From the NCBI GenBank assembly GCA_036023115.1, contig JAYKKT010000061.1, forward strand, positions 12,695,501-12,759,500: a stretch of DNA of 64,000 nucleotides, written 5' to 3'. The position numbers and the translations under genes are program-made. Positions within the stretch are counted from its first letter, which is position 1. Each line of letters begins with the position of its first letter. The DNA comes from Brasenia schreberi. Taxonomy: Eukaryota; Streptophyta; Magnoliopsida; Nymphaeales; Cabombaceae. Below the pieces are notes generated by a model. That model had not been told where the DNA came from. It worked only from the letters and a program-made list of their open reading frames with translations, and searched no databases. Positions 20,823-36,808 of the stretch are shown here, piece after piece.

Positions 20823-23800
20823 CAGTGTTATCCATATCGCACCATATTGTATGATATGTTACAATACGTATCATATCATGGAGTTCCATGATACGATACA
20901 AGGTACTATATCGGACCAACGTAAGTATTGTGCCATATCACATGATTCGACAAGTATTACCCACATCGTACGATACGGTTAGGGACCTGGCTTATGTTCA
21001 AGGCTCTCCAAGACTCCCTCTAGTGGATCACTCCTCCTTGGTATGAAGGCTAAAAAAAAAGTGCTTTACGACATCCGTGCAAGGCTCTCAACCCGAATTG
21101 TGGTATATTTTTTACGTTTTTCAGAATCATTTTATTTGTATTTGTTGTTTTTGTTGTTATTTGTGTTCTTTTTTTGAATGACAAAATATGAACTTATGAA
21201 GTGTGTGAACATGATTTTTATTGTATTCGTAAAGTAGGAGACACTCTATTTGAGTGTTATGTGAAAATTGGGGATTTATGAAGTATTTTTATTTTCAAGT
21301 TTTTTACTGGATTGAATTGTTTAATTGAGATGGTAGGAAGGGGTATTAGGGACTCCCAATCTCGATCCGATGATCGACATTGTAGTGGGGTACAACAATT
21401 GAGGGGAAAAAATTAAAGATAAAATATTTGTTTTATAAGAAGGTAGTTAGTGGTGGAATTTCATGATTGAAATATTACCTATTAGAGACTATGAAAGAAG
21501 TTACTTCTTGCACAGATAAAGTTAAGAAATTGCTAAAAGCCATTAAATGACAGTGTCTATATATTATTAAGAGCATAGATGAGAGAAGACAACAAAAAGA
21601 TGATTTAGAGATATTTGGAAAAGAGGATGATGATGTTATTGAATTGGGTGATAGTATTCATTCTGATGGTAGGATATAGGTTGGTAGTAGTAGTTCTCGA
21701 CTACCAAGGAAGAGAAAAAGGGTCGTTGAAGATATTGCAAGTGAAAGTGATAAAAAAGAAAGGAGTAGAGAAAGAGCTTCTTCTAGCATACAATTATTTT
21801 CCCCTCCTATTATTATAGATGGTGCTCAACCTAGAATTCGTGCTACTATGACTTCAGAATAACCACATGAGCAAGTAGACCTTGGAGTGGGCATATGGTT
21901 TTATGATGAATATATTCCATTTAATACAATAAATAATTTTCATTTTCAAGTAATAGCAGATGCAATTGCTAATATTGATGCAGGATATAAGATACTCTCT
22001 TATCAAAAGTTGAGAGAAAAGCTATTACATAAGACTGTCCTTCGAGTGCAAGATCATTGTTCGACTTTGAGAGAGTCATGAAACAAGACAGGATGCACTA
22101 TCATGCCAAACATATGAACAGATATGTGAGAAAAGACTTAGTTAAACTTTCTTATCTATTATCATAAAAGACTTATCTTTTTGAGATCTTTAGACAAGTC
22201 AGAGAAGAGACATAGTGCAGAGGTTCTAAGGTAAGAATTTGATAAGGTGATATACGAGGTTGGGCTAGAGAATGTAGTCTAATTCATTACAAATAATGCA
22301 ACTAACTATAAAGTAGTTGGGAAGGAGTGAACATATACTTATGGGACTTTCTATTGGATACCATATGTAACCCATTGTTTAGATCTCATCCTTGAGAATA
22401 TTGGTGAGATAGATAATATAATAGTAGCAACTGAGTGTTGCCAAGATAACACCAAATTTATTTACAATCATGCTTTTGTATTATGTATGATAAGAAGATA
22501 TATAGATGGTGCAAAGCTCTTTTATACATATGCAACTCGGTTTGTAACTAATTTTTTATTTGTACATAGCATTGTGAAACAAAAGCAAGCCTTGAAAAGA
22601 ATGTTCTTTTCAGATGAGTAGCAAAAATTTGTAAAGTTGCTTCAAAATAGAAGAAACAGAAAGTTAACTGAGATTTCAGAGACAGTCTTCAGGAGTTCAT
22701 TTTGGCATGTGTTAGACTATTGAGAATTATATGTCCTTGAGTGAAGGTTTTGAGATTGACTGATAGCGATGAAAAATCATCAATGATCTCTCTTCATTAA
22801 GCCATTAATAGGACAAAAAAAGCCATTAGAAGTAATTTTAATGAAAAAAAAGGAATTATGTGCTCGTGTAGAATATTATAGATAATAGATGAAACAAATA
22901 ATTACATTAGCCTATTCATGCAATAACTTATTACCTAAATCTAACATTCAAGTATTCAACAAGCTTTAAAAGAGATGAAGAAGTAAATTGATGTATCATT
23001 GATTGTATAGATAGATTAATCCTTGATGAGAGTAGAACAAATGCTATACATCGAGAGATGGAGATATATGATAATACTCTTCACATGATGGATTTGCTTA
23101 TAGCAATTCACAACCGCACTAATATGCGCCCAGGTAAATTATTTATCTTTATATTTAAGTTTCTTAAATCTTATATTTATTGTACATTAAGTCTTTGATG
23201 ATTGTCTTTTTTTACAAATGTTTGGTGTAATAGGTTTGGAAGTGATTGCCTAAACCTTAGAAATTTTGTAGTAAGAGTTCTGAGCCGAACCTATAGTGCA
23301 ATGGGTTTTAAAACGAATTGAAGTGTCTTTTAACACATTCACACAAAAAGGCGAAACAGGTTAGAACATAAGCGGCTTAATGACTTAGTTTTCATCCGTT
23401 GTAACATGCGGCCCCCACAGAGGTAATCTTGTATTAGTTACTACTGAAAGATTCAATTCAATATTTTGTTTGACTTCAAATGTTAATATTATTTAATAAT
23501 TACTTATCTTTCTTTCTTACAGACAATTCAAAAAGTTAAATAGGGAATAAAACCAATTTGATCCAATAAGTTTGGATAATTTTGATATATTAGATTAGTG
23601 AATTATGAAGATAATGGAACAATTGCATTCTTAACCGAAGAAGACATTGTATGGATTAATTTGGAAGGAGTGCAACAACATCATCAAGGGGATGCATATT
23701 TTGATTTTGAAGCGGAAGGTAGTGAGGATCTTCAACAAGGAGAAGATGAAGATTATTTAGTTGATGATCTTAATTACAATATGTAAATGTATTTTTGCTT

Positions 23801-24001
23801 CAAAATATGTAATTTTTTTAAATTATTGAATGGTGAATGATGAATATATACTAAACTTTTGCATTATATGAATTCTTTACAATTATGAGCGTTTTTCTTG
23901 TGTTTTTGGATTTTTAACAATTTTTTAGTATTAAATTATGATGCACAATGATACGATACGACAAAATAATACGATGATATGATAAGGGTCAAACAAAACT
24001 G
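20823..24001 (+). mobile_element. hAT element relic 2 with recognisable termini
   Basis: The element begins CAGTGTTATCC (20823) and ends ...AAACAAAACTG (24001), giving short imperfect inverted ends (CAGTGTT / CAGTTTT). It is flanked by AGTGCAAT (20815-20822) and AGTGCACT (24002-24009), an 8-bp target duplication with one mismatch. Both subterminal regions are rich in CGATACG/CGTATCG words. Inside is a decayed transposase: IWFYDEYIPFNTINNFHF (near 21894), YQKLREKLLHK, HCLDLILENIGEIDNIIV (near 22376), FIYNHAFVLCMIRRYIDGAK (22458) and FVTNFLFVHSIVKQKQALKRM, ending in an acidic tail (23598-23786). Many stops. About 3.18 kb. Confidence 0.78.
23598..23786 (+). pseudogene. hAT relic 2, C-terminal acidic tail of the transposase
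   Basis: 62 open codons, including NGTIAFLTEEDIVWINLEGV and an Asp/Glu-rich end (EGSEDLQQGEDEDYLVDDL). It is preceded on the same frame by DNFDILD and a stop. Plant hAT transposases often end in such an acidic, poorly conserved tail. It is the last exon of the relic, not an independent gene. Confidence 0.5.
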
Positions 24002-24009
24002 AGTGCACT

Positions 24010-24689
24010 GTCTCGTGCTTTAGTGTCATAATTCTGTTTACAGTGGTGTCACAAACTCAATCAAGGCTGTTCACCATGAATGCTTCACGCCGGCCACTTA
24101 ATTAAGTGTTATTGGGTTGAGAGGTGAAAACAGATCGGGTGAATATCTCTCTTTGAAGTAAACCCCAGATGGAGACACGATCACCATGTCATAAATGCCC
24201 ACCAAATACATCCCTCTATCATATTGTAATTTATACATTATACACCATTATTATACCACAAGTTCTGTATTATAACGTATGATAACAATCCTGGTCCATT
24301 TCTTCAGTGAAAGCTATCCGTTGTGGGGCGAAATTTGCAGCGGTGCATTAAAGATGACCGTGGTTGAAGCTGTGGACTTAATTATAGCCCATGAATTTAA
24401 CCGTTGGTTATGCTTTTCTTTTAAGTTTTCTAGACTCCGATTTCAGGGCATGATTTTCTTTTCTAGTTTTTTAAAATTTCGGTGGGATCCGTGTCCCACT
24501 TCACATCAGTATAGGTCAACCAATGCCTACTGACTTGCACAAACGCAGACACATTCTGCGAGTGCGTCATGCACCATTAAGATGAACATTGTCAAGTAGA
24601 TAGATAGGCACATTATCGTTGATAATATGTAGCCGTAGACAAGGCAAATGGTTCAGCTTTCATGATCAAAAGTAGGTATTTATGCACTC
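24010..24689. other. No gene seen
   Basis: Sequence between the hAT relic and a SINE-like element. The 84-codon ORF at 24279-24533 has no recognisable motif. Confidence 0.45.
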
Positions 24690-24822
24690 AGAGCGTCAGC
24701 TCACCTGGCCGGTGGCTCGACTCACAGTATGAAGGTCAAGAGTTCAAAAACCAGGGTGTGCTATCTGAATTCAGCCTCCCCCATTGTACCGTCTCCCCCA
24801 AGAAAAGAAAAGAAAAGAAAGG
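24690..24822 (+). mobile_element. tRNA-derived SINE-like element, copy 1
   Basis: The head resembles a tRNA promoter: GTCAGCTCACCTGGCCGG as an A-box-like part and AAGGTCAAGAGTTCAAAAAC as a B-box-like part. It then has a body with GAATTCAGCCTCCC and an AAAAG-repeat tail (24800-24822). A shorter relative sits at 35296-35380 and shares AGCTCAC, GGTCGACTCACA-type and GAAGGTCA words in the same order. No target duplication was identified. Confidence 0.35.
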
Positions 24823-27596
<2,774 letters not shown>

Positions 27597-30102
27597 TCCA
27601 TAGATTCTTTGTTTCCACAGAGTCCTATCATGTGCTATGTTAGGAGTTATCTCACAATAAGCTCGATCATTCTTTATTATTTCTTTCCAACACTTTTGTG
27701 GTCGTCCTTTACCTCTTTTAATACTTTCAAAATCTAGTTTTTAATACTTTCTTACATGTTCTTCTTTTGATCTTTTTTATATATGTTTAAACTACCTTAA
27801 ACGATATTCTCTCATTTTATCCTCTATTGGTGCCACACATAATTTATTTCTAATAATATCATTATGTATACAGTATTTTCTTGTATTACCACTCATCTAT
27901 CTCAACATATTCATTTATGTCACAGACATCTTTTGAACATGTTGATGATTAACTGCCCAACATTGAAAACCATAAAATATGACAGGTCTAATTGTTGCTC
28001 TATAATATTTACTTTTTAACTTTAATGGTATCTTCTTATCATAAAGAATACTTGATGCTCCTCTCCATTTTAACCAACCAGCATTAATTCTATACGTAAC
28101 ATCTCCTTCAATTTTTCTATCACTATGAAAAATTGACTTGACCTTGGGTATTTAAAACTTTCCTTTTGGGTGATGCAATGTGTGCCAATTTTAATTTTTA
28201 TATCCTCTGAAGTAACCAAATGATAAAACTTGCATTTCATATATCCTGTCTTTGTTCTACTAAGTCGGAAGCCTTTACTTTCTAATGTTTCTCTCCATAG
28301 TTCCAATTTTCTGTTAACTTTTTCCTTATACTCCCCTACTAACACATTGTCATCTACAAATAACATGCACCAAGGTACTTCATCTTGAATATGTTTTGTT
28401 AACTCATCAATCACCATTATAAATATGTATGGACTTAAACTCTCCTAAGCTTATATTACTATCTTTATTTTCATTAAAAAACTTATAAAAATAGTTTTTC
28501 CATCTGTTTCTTATATCATCATTTGACACTAGAATTTTTTCATCCTCATCTTTGATGCAATAACATAATTAAGATCTTTAGTTTTCTTATCTCTAGCTCT
28601 AGCTATCTTAAAAATATCTCTTTCACCCTCTTTTGAGTTGGGTTTTTTTATATAAATCTTCCTAAATTTTAGCTTTTGCTTAACTGACGGCTTTTTTCGT
28701 TTCCTTCTTTGCTTTCTTATAAGCCTCTAAAGTTTCACTAGTTTTCTTAGCATAATATAATTTGTAACATGCCCTATTTGCCTTGATTTTATTTTTCACT
28801 ACTTCACTCTACCACCAAGCTTCTTTTTGTACCGGTACACCTCCCTTAGATTCACCTAACACATCTTTGACTACTTTCCTAATATGTATTGTCATATTGT
28901 TCTACATATCACAAGGTGTACCAACATAATTCCAAGCATCTCCTTGAAGGACTTTCTGTTTAAATATATTTTCTTTCTCGCTTTTGAGGTTCCACCATTT
29001 AGTATGAATAGCTCGATGCACTCTTTTCTTCTTTGTCCATTTTTTTATTTATAAATCCATAACTAAAAGTCGATGTTGGGTGGTTAATCTTTCTTCTTAA
29101 ATTACCTTGCAATCTTTACAGCATGCTCTATCTTTTTTTTTACAAAAAGAGTAATCAATTTGTGTTTGTGATAAGCCACTCTTATAAGTAATTAAATGTT
29201 CATATCATTTTTTGAAGATTGTATTGACTATAAAGAGATCAAATGCCATAGCAAAATTTAAAATCTCCCTACCTTCCTCATTTATATCCCCAAAACCAAA
29301 GTTTTCATGAATACCTTGATATCCTAATGCCTCTTTACCGACATATCCATTTAAGTCTCCTCCTAAACAAATCATCTCCCTTTGTGAAATCTTTAAATCA
29401 CCTTATCTAACTTTTCCCAAAAAGCCATTTTTCTATTATCTTCTAGTTCTACTTTGGTGTGCATAAGCACAAGCTATATTGCAAACCTCTGCTTCTAACA
29501 ATAATTTCAACATCATATTTCGATCACCATATCATTTTTTGTCTACTACACTATCCTTTAAATCTTTATTTATGATAATACCAACTCCGTTTCAAGCCTT
29601 TTACTTACCTGAGTATCATAATTTAAAACTTGTATCCTCAATCTCCTTTGCTTTTTCTTCAACGTACTTTGTCTCTTGTAAACATAGAATATGAGTCTTT
29701 ATCTGAATCATAGTATCTACCACCTCCATTAGCTTACTAGACAATGTTCTGATATTCCAAGAACTAATACAGATCTTATTATTTAGGACTAGCTTTCTTA
29801 CCTCCGCATCCATCCATATTGAAAATGCGGAGACACTCTATGTAATTTATTCACTACATTCGGGTGACAATGTAGCGGGACTAACTTCTTTATCCACACC
29901 CGTTCATGATGTGAGAACCCTTTTTACAATTGATTCACTACATCCGGGAGAAAATGTAGTGACCCTTGTTTACTTTCCATTGCATTCGGGCTCTGCAGTG
30001 CGTCGCTAGGCAAAGATGCAATAAAGCAATGCTCATAATTTGTGTAATCAATGGTATAAAAACTGATAAAGTTTTACATTGGATGTCGTAAGCCTAACAC
30101 AA
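27597..30102 (-). mobile_element. LINE copy C (RTE clade), RT core deleted, both ends trimmed
   Basis: On the minus strand it runs from the 5' region (with both hairpins) through endonuclease, linker and C-terminal domains. At 28437 the sequence jumps from the [13 protein letters not shown] side to [14 protein letters not shown] sequence, removing about 670 bp that in copy E lies between about 45211 and 45878. Copies share TAAA at the joint. The last ~45 bp and the TTG tail are missing: homology begins at ATAGATTCTTTGTTTCCACA (27597). The 5' end breaks off near 30102. Many stops and small indels. Retains the FADD-equivalent as FVDD (28070-28417). Confidence 0.88.
28070..28417 (-). pseudogene. 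LINE C fragment containing the RT catalytic box
   Basis: 115 codons starting [20 protein letters not shown], then VDDNVLVGE, where active relatives read ADDIVLVEE, then [19 protein letters not shown]. The upstream palm has been deleted. Confidence 0.85.
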
Positions 30103-30119
30103 TTCTACAAATTTTTTTG

Positions 30120-32010
30120 TTGATTTAGTGGCCACATTAATATATATAGTTAGGATGATATTAAAGTGAACTAATAATGATGACTATGTGCATGAAGCAA
30201 CAACAACAACAACAACAACTAAGCCTTTTCCCATATAAGACGGGGTCGGCTACATGGATTCTTTGTTTCCACAGATCCCTATCGTGTGCCCTATTAGCAG
30301 TTAACTCCCCATAAGCTAGATCATTCTTTATTGTTTCTTTCCAACACTTTTGTGGTCGTCCTCTACCTCTTTTAATACTTTCCAAATTTAGTTTTTCTAA
30401 CCTTAGATAGGTTCTTCTTTTGATCTTCTTTCTATATGTCCAAACCAACTTAAACGATGTTCTCTCATTTTATCCTCTATTGGTGACACTCCTAATTTGT
30501 TTCTAATAACCTCATTATGTATACGGTCTTTTCTTGTATGACCACTCATTCATCTCAACATCTTCATTTCTGTCACAGACATCTTTTGTACATGTTGATG
30601 ATTAACTGCCCAACACTCAGAACCATAAAACATGGCAGGCCTAATTGCTGCTCTATAATATTTACCTTTTAATTTTAATGGTATCTTCTTATCACAAAGA
30701 ATACCTGATGCTCCTCTCCATTTTAACCAACCAGCATTAATTCTATGTGTAACATCTCCATCAATTCTTCCATCACTCTGAAAAATTGATCCTAGGTATT
30801 TAAAACTTTCCTTTTGGGGTATGCAATGTGTGCCAATTTTAATTTCTGTCCTCTGAAGTAACCAAATGATCAAACTTACATTCCATATATTCTGTCTTTG
30901 TTCTACTAAGTCGGAGGCCTTTGCTTTCTAATGTTTCTCTCCATAGTTCCAATTTTCTATTAACTTTTTCCTTAGACTCCTCCACTAATACAATGTCATC
31001 TGCAAATAACATACACCAAGGTACTTCATCTTGAATATGTTTTGTTAACTCATCCATCACCATTATAAATAAGTATGGACTTAAAGTTGATCCTTGATGT
31101 AACCCAATATTAACTTCAAAGAAGTCTGTCGTTCCTTCATGAGTCCTCACGCATATTTTTGCACCATCATACATGTCTCTTATAAGGTTAATACATGTCT
31201 CTCATTCATCACCATTATAAATAAGTATGGACTTAAAGTTGATCCTTGATGTAACCCAATATTAACTTCAAAGAAGTTTGTCGTTCCTTCATGAGTCCTC
31301 ACACATGACTATGTGCATGAAGATGAAAGCAAAATTTGATAATTATTATGGTGACTATAGGAAGATAAAAAAGCTTATTCTTGTTATAGTTTTTTGAAGT
31401 TATGGGGATTTTTGGTATCATTTATGGTTTAGACAATGAAAAGGAATTATTTCAATGCGTGAAAGATGTTCTCTTTGACTTGTATGATGAATATAGAAGA
31501 GTGCTCTAACATGAAAATGTCAATGCTTCCTAATCAAGTAGAAGTTTTAGAAGCAATTTTATGCCAAGTGAGTCCGTTAATGTTAGAATAAAATGGAAGG
31601 CTGGAGTTTTTTTGAAGAAGAATACTTGAAAAGCAAAAATGAAAAGGAAGGTGTGAGAGAAAAAAAGGAAAACTGAATCTACATTTATTTAGGCGAAGAA
31701 ATGCTAGATTATAATGATTTCAATATTTTAAGATTGTGGAGGATTAATTCGAAGAGATTTTCCTTTTTTGCATGTATGTCGAGGTATAACTTGACAATTC
31801 ATATATTTATGGTGGCTTTTGAATTTGCATTTAGAACTAAGGGGAGGAGGAGAGGAGTCATGAACACATTTAAGAGCTGATTGACTCCTAAGGTAGTTAA
31901 ATGCTTTATTTGTACTTAAGATTGACTATGAGATAGTATTAATTTAAATAATGAGGAAAAGTTGGAAGATGTTGAAAATTTTGAAAACGGTAAGACATAC
32001 CTATAAGTGT
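30120..32010 (+). mobile_element. hAT relic 3, split by LINE copy D
   Basis: Removing LINE D (30198-31304) and one target copy joins a frame reading MTMCMKMKAKFDNYYGDYRK and IKKLILVIVF, the usual MK.KFDKYW motif of plant hAT (BED/RICESLEEPER-type) transposases. Downstream (31690-31975) the C-terminal dimerisation domain is visible: DYNDFNILRLWRINSKRFSF, TIHIFMVAFEFAF (for TVASESAFS), LTPKVVKCFIC and DSINLNNEEKLEDVEN. Stops and frameshifts are frequent. The N-terminal half is absent; the region to the left is occupied by LINE C. Confidence 0.75.
30198..31304 (-). mobile_element. LINE copy D (RTE clade), 5'-truncated, with 18-bp target-site duplication
   Basis: It is bracketed by a perfect 18-bp direct repeat, ATGACTATGTGCATGAAG, at 30180-30197 and 31305-31322. 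On the minus strand it ends in a CAA/TTG tail (30198-30219) and carries the RT second half and C-terminus: 30839-31174 ([30 protein letters not shown]), 30550-30873 and 30161-30448. At the 5' end 104 bp (31201-31304) is a direct second copy of 31049-31152. The insertion lies inside the coding sequence of hAT relic 3. Confidence 0.95.
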
Positions 32011-35000
32011 ACTTTAGTTGCCTTTATCCTTTATTATTATGTACCTGGTATAATTGAATTATTTCTTTTGATAATTTTAGGTTTGCAAGTCATTGATTGG
32101 GAGGGAGTGTGGTAGCATTAAGTAGCAACACCTATTCATTAAGTAATTATATTATAATATATCAATGATTTATTTCATTGACCTTTTCATATAGGCCAAA
32201 TGGAGTTAGATCAAGAAAAAAGTTGATGCGCAAACAAGTTTGATAAAGATGATAAATAATGTTGACTTACTATATTTACCAATAAGCATTCTCTTTTCGT
32301 TCATTATTTTTTATGCACAAATTTGGATTTATCTTCAGATTATGCCATAGTTTGTCGTACTTTCTGCAGGATGAAAAATTTAAATGTATCTATTAACTTT
32401 ATTATTCTACATTAGTTATGCTTTGTAGATGTTGTGATGGGAATGCCAAATATATCTATTGACATTATTATTGTACATTCAGTCTACTTCATTTGAAAGA
32501 ATCATTATTATTTTTTGACCATCTTTTATAGGTTTCCTGTTAATTCTACTTCACTTGAAATAATCATTATTACTTTTTGCTCATCTTTTATAGGTTTCCT
32601 CTATTAGGTAACATCTATAACTTAGATTCTCCATTGATATAAGTCATGCTATTCTTGATTTCCTTTATTAAACATATTTACTTTTGGTCCTTGATCCAAC
32701 ACTTCTAAAATCAATATGTTCTTTCCAACGTTGTGCTTGTTGTTGTTTTGTTACGTGGAGAAACCACACTTAGGGGGTATGTAGTTGGTCCTCCCAACAT
32801 AACTTCTTAATCTAGCATACAGAGGACTCATGGATGTGACGGAATAAGAATTGACCCTAACCAGCTGAATCATGGTTCAGGTTGCTTCCTATTTCAATGT
32901 ATGTGGAGCTAGTGATAATCTTCAATTCTTCCAGCGTTGTGAAGTAACAAACTTAATTGAAGACACAATAGTACGTATGCCTCTGTATAACCATGTGTTT
33001 GCATGTGAACTTGTTGGCGATTTGACCATGCTTCACAAGTTTCGAGCAATTACTTAAGCCATTGGACACTCTGGTATAGGGAGTTTATAACTTTGGAAAA
33101 GAGAGTGACAGTTATGGATGTAGCTTCATTTAGACTATTTTTAATATTAACCAATCAATATTTTTGAGAAAATTATTGTCTTGGATTTTACTTCTGAACA
33201 TGCTTAGGTGATGTTCCCTGTTTCAGCAGTTGGAATCCATGTAATGGAGTCACTTGTACTTCATCCTGTCTTAACTATCAAGTATACAATTGAACTTTTT
33301 AATGGATCTTTCAAATCTTTGGTTGATTGTGCAAGGCTCTCGCTTTCTTTGACAGACCCATGGATCCATGTTCAATCTTGTTTTTGGCTATACGCTTATG
33401 TTTGTTCCACTACTTTGCGAGGATTGGAAGAAAGAAAACTTTCATTGGATCACAGGATATCCTTTGGGCTATTAGATGTTCCTTACCAATAATAAGTGAA
33501 TAATTTCTTATAATTTGCTTATCCTATTTCCCCTCATATGCAATTGTCTATTAACTCACTATTCTCATTTAGCTGTAAATAAATCTGTTAATGCCTTACA
33601 TGGCAATTTGACATGGTTATGTTGAGAAAAGCACTTGAAAGCTCGAAAACCACCATGAAAAGGTTCCCTTAAAGAAGCATTTGTCATTCTCTTGGAGTAG
33701 TTTGCTCTATTTATTTTGTACTTCTAATATTTATATAAGTGGAAGTTGGTGCAAGTGAGTCAAATACCTGTTCTTACAATAAAGTATTATCTATTTGGCT
33801 CAACCTGGCACAATTTACTTGTTGATGGGTTCAGTTTCCAACTTATAGGTTAGGAGTTTGACATCCAAAGTACGGTCTTTTGTGAGTCTGGCTACCTAGC
33901 TTGTCTATCAAATAATAATAATAATGATAATCATCATCACAATCATTATCAATTCGCTTATTGTTTTCTAAGACACAGAATTGCGGACGCTGAAGAACAC
34001 TTGTGGCGACAAGGCACTATATGTTTTCATTTGTCGAGTACCTAATTTCTGCCTCGTTGATGGTTTTTTGTTATTACTGCTACTTCTATGATTTTTGTTG
34101 TGGTAGTGTTGTTGTTTTTAATTTTCCCTAGTATATGTGGTGGCAAAGGCACTGGAGCAACTGAAAGTGTCTGAAGGAAAAGCTGTTGTTGATGGAAAGA
34201 TAGATTTAGTATTTTACACATTACATCTAGGCTTTTCTACATTTATTTTGATTTGATTTCCAGAAGCATTCAAAAAGGAAAATAAGTGAGATCTTGCTCT
34301 AACTTATTCTTCTTATATACTTTTTCATGTATCTTTTCTATGGACAGTCTTGTTGATGATCTAATATTTTGAAGGGGAGGGGGTGGGAGGGGCAGAGACT
34401 AGGAAAGGAGAAACCTCTTTCAAGGTTTACAAAGGCTTTATACGGCATATCAGCCAGAAATTTCAAGAATGCTTTAATCTTTTTTTTTAATCCAATATCA
34501 ACTTTGACAGCCTATAAGCTCTTCCCTCACAATACTTTCATCTTATACCTTACATGGCAATTTGGCTTGTTTTTCATTTATGAAACTTTTTTTTGACATT
34601 TTCTGTAAATGGTTGTAGCATAAATAACAAATGTTAGATACACATTCAACTTGGGATGTAAATGAGTCCTAGTAGTTGTAGTAAGGATACGTATACTAAA
34701 AACCTATCTCAATGAACTGGATTAATATGGTGACAAATTTACTGCCACGAAAGATACAATACAAAGGAAATTCGTAAATGAAAAAGAAACTTTGGACAAA
34801 AAATCTATTTAGTCCTCGATAGATGAGTTAAACAGAATATTTTGGCTCTTGGAGCCCGAACTGAGTAACCAAACTACCTATTGAGTTGGGTTCTGTTTCG
34901 GTTTCAAAATTTTTATATGTTTCGATTTTCGGGTTCTTCAGTTTGACATAACCAACCGATGCTCACCCCTAATTCACTGTTTGGGATGAAGGAGGTGTGC

Positions 35001-35295
35001 GTGGACGATAAAATCCTCGGTTCCGAACTCATTGATAATCTAATAGGTTCACTGTTTAGTGATGGATGAGAAAATCTCGGTGGTCTTTTCTATTTAATGA
35101 TCATTCGAAATTGTTCACCCACACCGAATATATCCTTCAACAAGATTCACATAAGGTAGATTTGTATGATAGACTCAGACTGTCCTACAAAATAAACTTT
35201 TAACTTAATTCTTGGGGTCTCATTTTTCATTGGAAACTATATGAAGTTAGCCTCACCTTATGAATGGGATTGTTGTCAATTCTACTCAATGCACA
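32011..35295. other. Mostly unassigned; two weak ORFs of unknown identity
   Basis: The plus ORFs 32872-33057 (MVQVASYFNVCGASDNLQFF...) and 33208-33492 (VGIHVMESLVLHPVLTIKYT...) look more protein-like than the background, but I recognise no family and see no splice model. A segment near 34140 (VVAKALEQLKVSEGKAVVDG) could be another exon remnant. A tRNA-like head followed by an ATA/ATC tail (about 33795-33960; GGCTCAACCTGG and GGAGTTTGACATCC) may be another SINE. Confidence 0.3.
32484..32605. repeat. Imperfect tandem duplication, about 62-bp unit
   Basis: CTACTTCATTTGAAAGAATC...TATAGGTTTCCT at 32484 repeats at 32546 with a few changes. Just upstream, ATCTATTAACTTTATTATT (32387) and ATCTATTGACATTATTATT (32456) form another local duplication. 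Confidence 0.8.
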
Positions 35296-35380
35296 CATAG
35301 CAATAGCTCACATGTTTAGGTGGTCGACTCACAAGTTGAAGGTCATGAATTCAGCCTTCCTATTTTAACAAAAACAAAAA
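35296..35380 (+). mobile_element. tRNA-derived SINE-like element, copy 2 (short)
   Basis: AATAGCTCACATGTTTAGG, GGTCGACTCACAAGTTGAAGG and TGAATTCAGCCTTCC correspond in order to the element at 24690, but about 25 bp around the B box is missing. The tail is A-rich. Confidence 0.3.
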
Positions 35381-36366
35381 TGAACATATACATCATGTGA
35401 AGTTGGTAAAATAGCCGTTTTCACCTGTTGGATTAGTTCTTAGTTTATAAGTCTGATCAAGAACAACCCAGAAAAGCACGGATATCTGTTAAATACCCAG
35501 CTTTATTTTGCATAGATACTTTTAAACATACACGCAAGAGACTCTCTATAAGGTCAAGTTGGGCGCTCTACCCAATGACCAAAGCATATATTTACTGGAG
35601 TTGTAAGCCTACACTGCAAGTCTCAGAGAAAACTTAGTGATCTGACTTGTACTGCCTTTGAATGGCAGTTTTTTCAACGGTTGACAAAATCATACATATA
35701 GTTATTTATGTACAGCAACATACATGACACACAAACATTATATATATATAAAGAGAAAACAAACATTATATATATAGAGAGTACATGCTCAAAGATTTCA
35801 ACGGTCCACTCTTGAAAGTCATAGGTTTAGATCTTTGAGTCATAAAACAACTTATAGCAGGTACATTTATTGCGGCTGCAAAAAGTACTACCCTTTTGCT
35901 ATTAAAAATTGAATTTCAAGTGTTCATCTCATGGGTGGGACGGCTGAGATTTAAAAGCATATTTTAAATAAGAATTGATGTAAGTATGGATTATACTCTC
36001 TCTCTCTCTCTCTGTCTATATATATATATATAATTTAGATGTAGTCCACCTTTGACCATGAGTAAGTCTTATCTTTCACTTTTGAAGGCCTCATTGAAAA
36101 TTGTATAATAGTATGAAAGATATTATTAACATTTTCATGCTGCCCCATATGTAAAGAGTGCATATCAGTATGTAGTAGCAATAGTAAATACTCAAACCCT
36201 ATTTATAGTCAAATCCAGTCAAGTATTTTCAGGTTTGGTTAAAGTGATCAATAATGGAGGTTTGAGCTTTATCACCTTAATCGATTGTCTCAAAAATGAA
36301 ATGATTGAGATGTTTAAATAGATTTGAGCATTTACCATCCTCTATCTCTTTCGGCATGCTCTTTTT

Positions 36367-36370
<4 letters not shown>

Positions 36371-36437
<67 letters not shown>

Positions 36438-36455
36438 TAGATAGATAGATAGATA
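36371..36455. repeat. (TA)n(GATA)n microsatellite
   Basis: About 65 bp of TA repeat followed by five GATA units. Confidence 0.95.
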
Positions 36456-36805
36456 TTTAGAAGTAGAGGTGGTTATTTTTTGTGACAATTATCATATGAC
36501 TGCAAGTGAAAGCGAAGAAGCAAAAATGGCGACTAAGAGTGACTGAGCAGCTCAAGTGACCTTCAAAAGATTGGCATGTAATAAGTGCACATGAAAAAGT
36601 GTGTATTCTCTCTCTCTATATATAAGAGAGAAAGGGAGGAGAAAACTGAAACTGCAAGCTTTGAACGTGCATATGTATTCTCCTCTTTGAGGCATGAGTA
36701 TAAAGATTGTCTTATATTTTTTAAAATACCATTATGGTTTTTAAATGACGTTCAGACCCACAAAAGCCAAGAGAATGCGTGTATTAGAGTTATACATGAT
36801 AGTAT

Positions 36806-36808
<3 letters not shown>

